Source of the DNA: Mangrovibacter yixingensis
GTDB lineage: Bacteria; Pseudomonadota; Gammaproteobacteria; Enterobacterales; Enterobacteriaceae
NCBI RefSeq assembly: GCF_020523985.1
Contig: NZ_JAIVKM010000001.1
Coordinates: 434,001 to 498,000 of the forward strand
DNA length: 64,000 nt
Reading direction: 5' to 3'
The notes under the pieces are model-generated. The model saw only the letters and a program-made list of their open reading frames with translations, was not told the DNA's origin and did no database searches. Each line of letters opens with the position of its first letter. Within the stretch, counting starts at the first letter, position 1. Shown here in pieces: positions 59,663 to 64,000 of this stretch. A program made the position numbers and the translations under genes.

Positions 59663-60589
59663 ATGAATACTGTGTTACTGGCCTGTATTCAGGCGCTGGT
59701 GCTGTTTGCACTGGCTCCCCTGATTGCTGGTGTGACGCGCGTTGCCCGTGCCCGGTTGCATAACCGCCGTGGCCCTGGTCTGCTCCAGGAATACCGTGAT
59801 TTGGCCAAGCTGCTGGGCCGCCAGAGCGTGGCACCTGCGGCATCGGGCTGGGTGTTCCGCCTGGCACCGTTTGTGATGTGTGGTGCGTTGTTAACAATTG
59901 CTACTGCGTTGCCAGTGGTGACAGTGGCTTCTCCCCTCGCGCCATTGGGCGACCTGATAACGCTTCTCTACTTGTTCTCCATTGTGCGCTTCTTTTTCTC
60001 AATTGCGGGTCTGGACACCGGTAGCCCGTTTACCGGCCTGGGTGCCAGCCGTGAGGCGATGCTTGGGGTTCTGGTTGAGCCTATGTTGTTGTTGGGGTTG
60101 TGGGTGGCGGCATTAGTGGCGGGTTCCACTAACGTTGGCAACATCGCGCTGGTTATTGCGCACTGGCCGGTTTCCCACAGCATTCCGCTGGTACTTGCGC
60201 TGATTGCCTGTGGCTTCGCCACCTTTATTGAAATGGGCAAATTGCCGTTCGACCTTGCAGAAGCCGAACAGGAATTGCAGGAAGGGCCGTTATCAGAATA
60301 TAGCGGTGCCGGGTTTGCTGTCATGAAATGGGCAATCAGCCTTAAGCAACTGGTGGTGCTGCAAATGTTTCTTGGGGTGTTTATCCCCTGGGGGCAAATG
60401 ACCCAATTCTCGTGGTCCGGCCTGGTACTGGCGGTGGTTATCGCCCTGGTCAAACTGGTTGTTGGGGTGCTGGTGATTGCGCTGTTTGAAAACAGCATGG
60501 CACGCCTGCGTTTTCTCGCCACCTCCCGGGTTACCTGGGCTGGGTTTGGCTTTGCCTTTTTAGCGTTCGTCTCCTTGTTGGTGGCGTGA
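59663..60589 (+). CDS. hycD: Hydrogenase 3 membrane subunit HycD (NuoH-like)
   Basis: 308 residues (E. coli 307), about 8 helices. NuoH/EchB signatures: VARARLHNRRGPGLLQEYRDLAKLLGRQ, FIEMGKLPFDLAEAEQELQEGPLSEYSGAGFA with the acidic loop facing HycG, and SMARLRFLATSRVTWAGFGFAF. It starts 2 nt after the hycC stop. Confidence 0.96.
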   Translation: MNTVLLACIQALVLFALAPLIAGVTRVARARLHNRRGPGLLQEYRDLAKLLGRQSVAPAASGWVFRLAPFVMCGALLTIATALPVVTVASPLAPLGDLITLLYLFSIVRFFFSIAGLDTGSPFTGLGASREAMLGVLVEPMLLLGLWVAALVAGSTNVGNIALVIAHWPVSHSIPLVLALIACGFATFIEMGKLPFDLAEAEQELQEGPLSEYSGAGFAVMKWAISLKQLVVLQMFLGVFIPWGQMTQFSWSGLVLAVVIALVKLVVGVLVIALFENSMARLRFLATSRVTWAGFGFAFLAFVSLLVA

Positions 60590-60606
60590 TTTAAGAGAGT
60601 GTGTCC

Positions 60607-62316
60607 ATGTCAGAAGAAAAAATCGGCCAGCAGTATATTGCTGCGCTACATCAGGCTTTTCCGGGCGTTATCCTGGAAGAAGCCTGGCAGACCAAAGACC
60701 AAATAACGTTAACGGTTAAGGTCGACCGGCTGCCTGAGGTGGTGGAACATCTCTACTACCAACAGGGTGGGTGGCTGTCAGTGCTGTTTGGTAATGACGA
60801 ACGCCAGTTGTGTGGTAACTACGCGGTCTACTATGTCCTGTCGATGGAGCAGGGTGTACGTTGCTGGATTACAGTCCGTGTTGAAGTAGACCCAGTGAAA
60901 CTTGAGTACCCGGCAGTCACGCCACGCGTACCGGCTGCGGTATGGGGTGAGCGTGAAGTGCGCGACATGTATGGCCTGCAGCCTGTCGGGTTGCCCGATG
61001 AACGCCGCCTGGTGCTGCCTGATGACTGGCCGGATGATTTGTATCCGCTGCGCAAAGACAGCATGGATTACCGCCAGCGCCCGGCACCGACCACCGATCA
61101 GGAAACTTACCCGTTCATTAATGAACTGGGCGACAAGAAAAACAACGTGGTGCCGATTGGCCCACTGCATGTCACCTCTGATGAGCCGGGCCATTTCCGC
61201 CTGTTTGTTGATGGTGAGAACATCATTGATGCCGACTACCGGTTGTTCTATGTCCACCGTGGTATGGAAAAACTGGCTGAAACCCGCATGGGTTACAACG
61301 AAGTGACATTCCTGTCTGATCGGGTGTGTGGCATTTGCGGTTTTGCACACAGCACGGCGTACACCACCTCGGTGGAAAATGCTATGGGGATCCAGGTGCC
61401 GGAAAGGGCACAGATGATCCGCGCGATTTTGCTGGAAGTGGAGCGCCTGCACAGCCACCTGCTCAACCTGGGGCTGGCCTGCCACTTTGTGGGTTTTGAC
61501 TCCGGCTTTATGCAGTTCTTCAAGGTGCGTGAGCATTCCATGAAAATGGCCGAGATCCTGACCGGTGCGCGTAAAACCTATGGCCTGAACCTGATTGGCG
61601 GTATTCGCCGCGACATGCTCAAAGACGACATGATTCAGACACGTAAACTGGCACAGCAAATGCGCCGCGACGTGCAGGATCTCGTCGATATTCTGCTTAG
61701 CACGCCGAATATTGAACAGCGTACCGTGGGGATTGGCCGCCTTGACCCACAAATCGCCCGTGACTTCAGTAACGTAGGCCCAATGGTGCGTGCCAGTGGC
61801 CATGCCCGTGATACCCGTGCCGATCACCCGTTTGTGGGTTACGGGTTGCTGCCAATGGAAGTTCACAGTGAGCAAGGCTGTGATGTCATTTCGCGCCTTA
61901 AAGTGCGCATTAACGAAGTGTTCACTGCGCTGAATATGATTGACTTTGGCCTGGATAACCTGCCGGGTGGCCCGCTGATGGTGGAAGGTTTCACGTATAT
62001 TCCCCACCGCTTCGCTTTAGGTTTCGCAGAAGCGCCGCGTGGCGATGATATTCACTGGAGTATGACTGGCGATAACCAGAAATTATATCGCTGGCGTTGC
62101 CGTGCGGCGACTTACGCCAACTGGCCAACGCTGCGTTATATGCTGCGCGGTAATACCGTTTCTGATGCGCCGTTAATCATCGGCAGCCTTGACCCGTGCT
62201 ACTCCTGTACGGACCGCATGACGGTAGTGGATGTGCGTAAACGTAAGAGCAAAGTAGTGCCATATAAAGAGCTCGAACGCTACAGCATTGAACGCAAAAA
62301 CTCACCACTGAAATAA
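60607..62316 (+). CDS. hycE: Hydrogenase 3 large subunit HycE
   Basis: 569 residues from ATG at 60607, identical in length to E. coli HycE; an in-frame GTG at 60601 is less likely. N-terminal NuoC-like domain (VRVEVDPVKLEYPAVTPRVPAAVWGEREVRDMYGL) fused to the NuoD-like [NiFe] domain. Ni-Fe ligands: RVCGICGFAHS and DPCYSCTDRM. Cleavage by HycI after Arg537 would remove the last 32 residues, beginning MTVVDVRKRKSK. Confidence 0.97.
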   Translation: MSEEKIGQQYIAALHQAFPGVILEEAWQTKDQITLTVKVDRLPEVVEHLYYQQGGWLSVLFGNDERQLCGNYAVYYVLSMEQGVRCWITVRVEVDPVKLEYPAVTPRVPAAVWGEREVRDMYGLQPVGLPDERRLVLPDDWPDDLYPLRKDSMDYRQRPAPTTDQETYPFINELGDKKNNVVPIGPLHVTSDEPGHFRLFVDGENIIDADYRLFYVHRGMEKLAETRMGYNEVTFLSDRVCGICGFAHSTAYTTSVENAMGIQVPERAQMIRAILLEVERLHSHLLNLGLACHFVGFDSGFMQFFKVREHSMKMAEILTGARKTYGLNLIGGIRRDMLKDDMIQTRKLAQQMRRDVQDLVDILLSTPNIEQRTVGIGRLDPQIARDFSNVGPMVRASGHARDTRADHPFVGYGLLPMEVHSEQGCDVISRLKVRINEVFTALNMIDFGLDNLPGGPLMVEGFTYIPHRFALGFAEAPRGDDIHWSMTGDNQKLYRWRCRAATYANWPTLRYMLRGNTVSDAPLIIGSLDPCYSCTDRMTVVDVRKRKSKVVPYKELERYSIERKNSPLK

Positions 62317-62357
62317 CGTCTTTGGCGCCCGTTTATAGCGGGCGCAGAGGAGCAATG

Positions 62358-62900
62358 ATGTTTACGTTTATCAAAAAAGCATTGAAGACCGGGGTGGTGA
62401 CACAAAGCTACCCACTCAGCCCGATTGAGGTTGATAAAAATTTCCGGGGTAAGCCACAACATAACCCCCAGCAATGCATTGGCTGTGCAGCCTGCATCAA
62501 TGCCTGCCCGTCTAACGCATTGAGTGTGGAAACTGACCTGGCAACTGACCAGCAAGCCTGGCAGTTTAACCTTGGGCGCTGCATCTTTTGTGGCCGCTGC
62601 GAGGAAGTTTGCCCAACGGCCGCGATTAAACTCTCCCAGGAGTACGAACTGGCTGTCTGGCGTAAAGAGGATTTCCTTCAGCAGGCGCGTTTTGACCTGT
62701 GCCATTGCCGGGAGTGCGGCAAACCTTTTGCGGTACAAAAAGAGATTGATTACGCCATCGCCCTGTTAGCCCACGAGGGCGACCCGCGTGCGGAATCTCG
62801 CCGGGAAAGTTTTGAAACCTGCCCGGATTGCAAGCGTCAACAGTGCCTTGCGCCGTCAGATAAAATTGATTTCAGCCGCCAGATGAAGGAGGCCAGTTGA
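62358..62900 (+). CDS. hycF: Hydrogenase 3 iron-sulfur subunit HycF
   Basis: 180 residues from ATG at 62358 ([16 protein letters not shown] upstream). NuoI-like with two [4Fe-4S] motifs, [16 protein letters not shown] and [16 protein letters not shown], plus a C-terminal zinc-like Cys set ([18 protein letters not shown]). It passes electrons between HycB and HycG. Confidence 0.97.
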   Translation: MFTFIKKALKTGVVTQSYPLSPIEVDKNFRGKPQHNPQQCIGCAACINACPSNALSVETDLATDQQAWQFNLGRCIFCGRCEEVCPTAAIKLSQEYELAVWRKEDFLQQARFDLCHCRECGKPFAVQKEIDYAIALLAHEGDPRAESRRESFETCPDCKRQQCLAPSDKIDFSRQMKEAS

Positions 62901-63664
62901 TGAGCAACCTGTTAGGGCCACGTGACGCCAATGGGATTCCGGTTCCGATGACAGTGGATGAATCCATTGCGCAGATGAAAACGTCATTGCTGAAAAAAAT
63001 CAAACGTTCAGCCTATGTTTACCGGGTGGATTGCGGCGGTTGCAACGGCTGTGAAATTGAAATCTTCGCCTCTATTTCTCCGCTGTTCGACGCTGAACGC
63101 TTCGGGATTAAAGTGGTGCCTTCGCCACGCCACGCCGACATTCTGTTATTTACCGGTGCGGTAACCCGCGCCATGCGCTCACCGGCGCTGCGGGCCTGGG
63201 AATCAGCCCCGGACCCGAAAATTTGTATTTCTTATGGTGCCTGTGGCAACAGTGGCGGCATTTTCCATGACCTGTATTGCGTCTGGGGCGGTACTGACAA
63301 AATAGTACCGGTTGATGTCTATATTCCAGGGTGCCCTCCGACACCCGCCGCCACGCTGTATGGCTTCGCCATGGCCTTAGGGCTTCTTGAGCAGAAAATT
63401 CATGCCCGGTTGCCGGGCGAAGTGGATAACCAGCCTGCGCAGTTATTACACCCGGATATGGTTCAGCCGTTGCGCGTGCGTATTGAGCGTGAAGCTCGTC
63501 GCCTGGCAGGCTATCGCTATGGCCGCCAGATTGCCAATGATTACCTGCGTATGCTGGCACAGGGCGAAGATAAAGTGGGGAGCTGGCTGTCGAGTGAAAA
63601 TGATCCGCGCCTGAGTGAAATTGTTGGCAATCTGCAAAATTTGGTGGCCGGGGAGCGTGTCTGA
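62900..63664 (+). CDS. hycG: Hydrogenase 3 small subunit HycG
   Basis: 254 residues from ATG at 62900, overlapping the hycF stop by one base (TGATG). NuoB-like, with the proximal [4Fe-4S] ligands in [27 protein letters not shown] and [10 protein letters not shown]. It contacts the active site in HycE. The C-terminal tail is shorter by one residue than in E. coli. Confidence 0.96.
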   Translation: MSNLLGPRDANGIPVPMTVDESIAQMKTSLLKKIKRSAYVYRVDCGGCNGCEIEIFASISPLFDAERFGIKVVPSPRHADILLFTGAVTRAMRSPALRAWESAPDPKICISYGACGNSGGIFHDLYCVWGGTDKIVPVDVYIPGCPPTPAATLYGFAMALGLLEQKIHARLPGEVDNQPAQLLHPDMVQPLRVRIEREARRLAGYRYGRQIANDYLRMLAQGEDKVGSWLSSENDPRLSEIVGNLQNLVAGERV

Positions 63665-64000
63665 TGAGTGAAACCGTGGTGTTCAGCCAGTTGAGCCGCA
63701 AATTTGTCGATGAAAATGACAACACGCCCGCAGATGCCCAACAAGTGGTGTATTACAGCCTGGCGATTGGTCACCATTTGGGGGTGATTGACTGCCTGAA
63801 AGCCACGTTAACTTGCCCTTATCCGGCTTACCAGGCATGGGTGGCGACACTCGAAGCGGGTAGCCAGGCGCGGCGTAAGATGGAAGGTGTGCCGCGTTAC
63901 GGTGAAATCGTCATCGACAGTACCCATGTCGATATGCTGGCTTACGCGTTTGACAACGCCCGCAGCCAGCAAACGGCGGAGCAACAAAGCTGGAGTGAGC
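63664..64000 (+). CDS. hycH: Formate hydrogenlyase maturation protein HycH (partial, 3' end outside window)
   Basis: 112 codons visible, ATG at 63664 overlapping the hycG stop (TGATG). The start SETVVFSQLSRKFVDEND and the following VVYYSLAIGHHLGVIDCLKATLTCPYPAYQAW match HycH, which is needed for conversion of the HycE precursor in E. coli. The frame runs off the window. Confidence 0.93.
   Translation, partial: MSETVVFSQLSRKFVDENDNTPADAQQVVYYSLAIGHHLGVIDCLKATLTCPYPAYQAWVATLEAGSQARRKMEGVPRYGEIVIDSTHVDMLAYAFDNARSQQTAEQQSWSE

Overview
The window looks like chromosomal DNA of a member of the Enterobacterales. The hydrogenase genes at the right end (hypABCDE, fhlA and hycA to hycH) have the gene order and protein lengths I know from Escherichia coli formate hydrogenlyase, and yajD and ynfA are also typical enteric genes. 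I cannot name the genus: base composition is moderate and there is no rRNA or tRNA in the window. No plasmid backbone or intact transposon was seen.

Left part (1-17 kb): the 3' end of a NifA-like activator, a small exported protein, an uptake/catabolism pair (MFS transporter and FAH-family hydrolase), a chemoreceptor with its own flagellar sigma-28 promoter, a broken VOC gene, an MscS channel, and a string of small accessory genes. Among the latter is a complete hok/sok-type toxin-antitoxin locus whose 52-residue toxin is too short for ordinary gene calling. The 11.6-15.5 kb stretch is a patchwork of small orphan genes and gene remnants, including a TolA C-terminal-like fragment.

17-22.4 kb: an RpiR regulator followed by a six-gene operon that joins an amino-acid-type ABC importer (binding protein and two permeases, but no ATPase) with three DUF1989 proteins. 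That family includes carboxyguanidine deiminase subunits. This is the best candidate for an undescribed system. Then come yajD, a MocR-type regulator facing a DUF1127 gene, and an alpha-glucoside module (PTS IICB, GH4 6-phospho-alpha-glucosidase, GntR/UTRA repressor).

29-37.4 kb: small exported proteins, an inositol-monophosphatase-family phosphatase, and a four-gene spore-coat-U (Csu-like, archaic) chaperone-usher pilus operon. The pilus genes are followed at once by a MarT-like membrane regulator and a FidL-like partner, and preceded by a degenerate EAL-domain gene. A second MarT/FidL-like pair with an orphan LuxR-type regulator lies at 48.4-50.5 kb. Between them are a citrate synthase paralogue that has lost catalytic His305, an APC permease, a sugar-acid module (enolase-superfamily enzyme and ACS-family transporter), an MHYT-GGDEF-EAL protein, an acetyltransferase, and two copies (one truncated) of a short inverted-repeat element.

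50.6-64 kb: the formate hydrogenlyase regulon. fhlA lies after hypABCDE on the minus strand, and hycA to hycH run on the plus strand. The divergent spacer holds two clear sigma-54 promoters, one per direction, with repeated TGACGA motifs between them as candidate FhlA sites. The window ends inside hycH.
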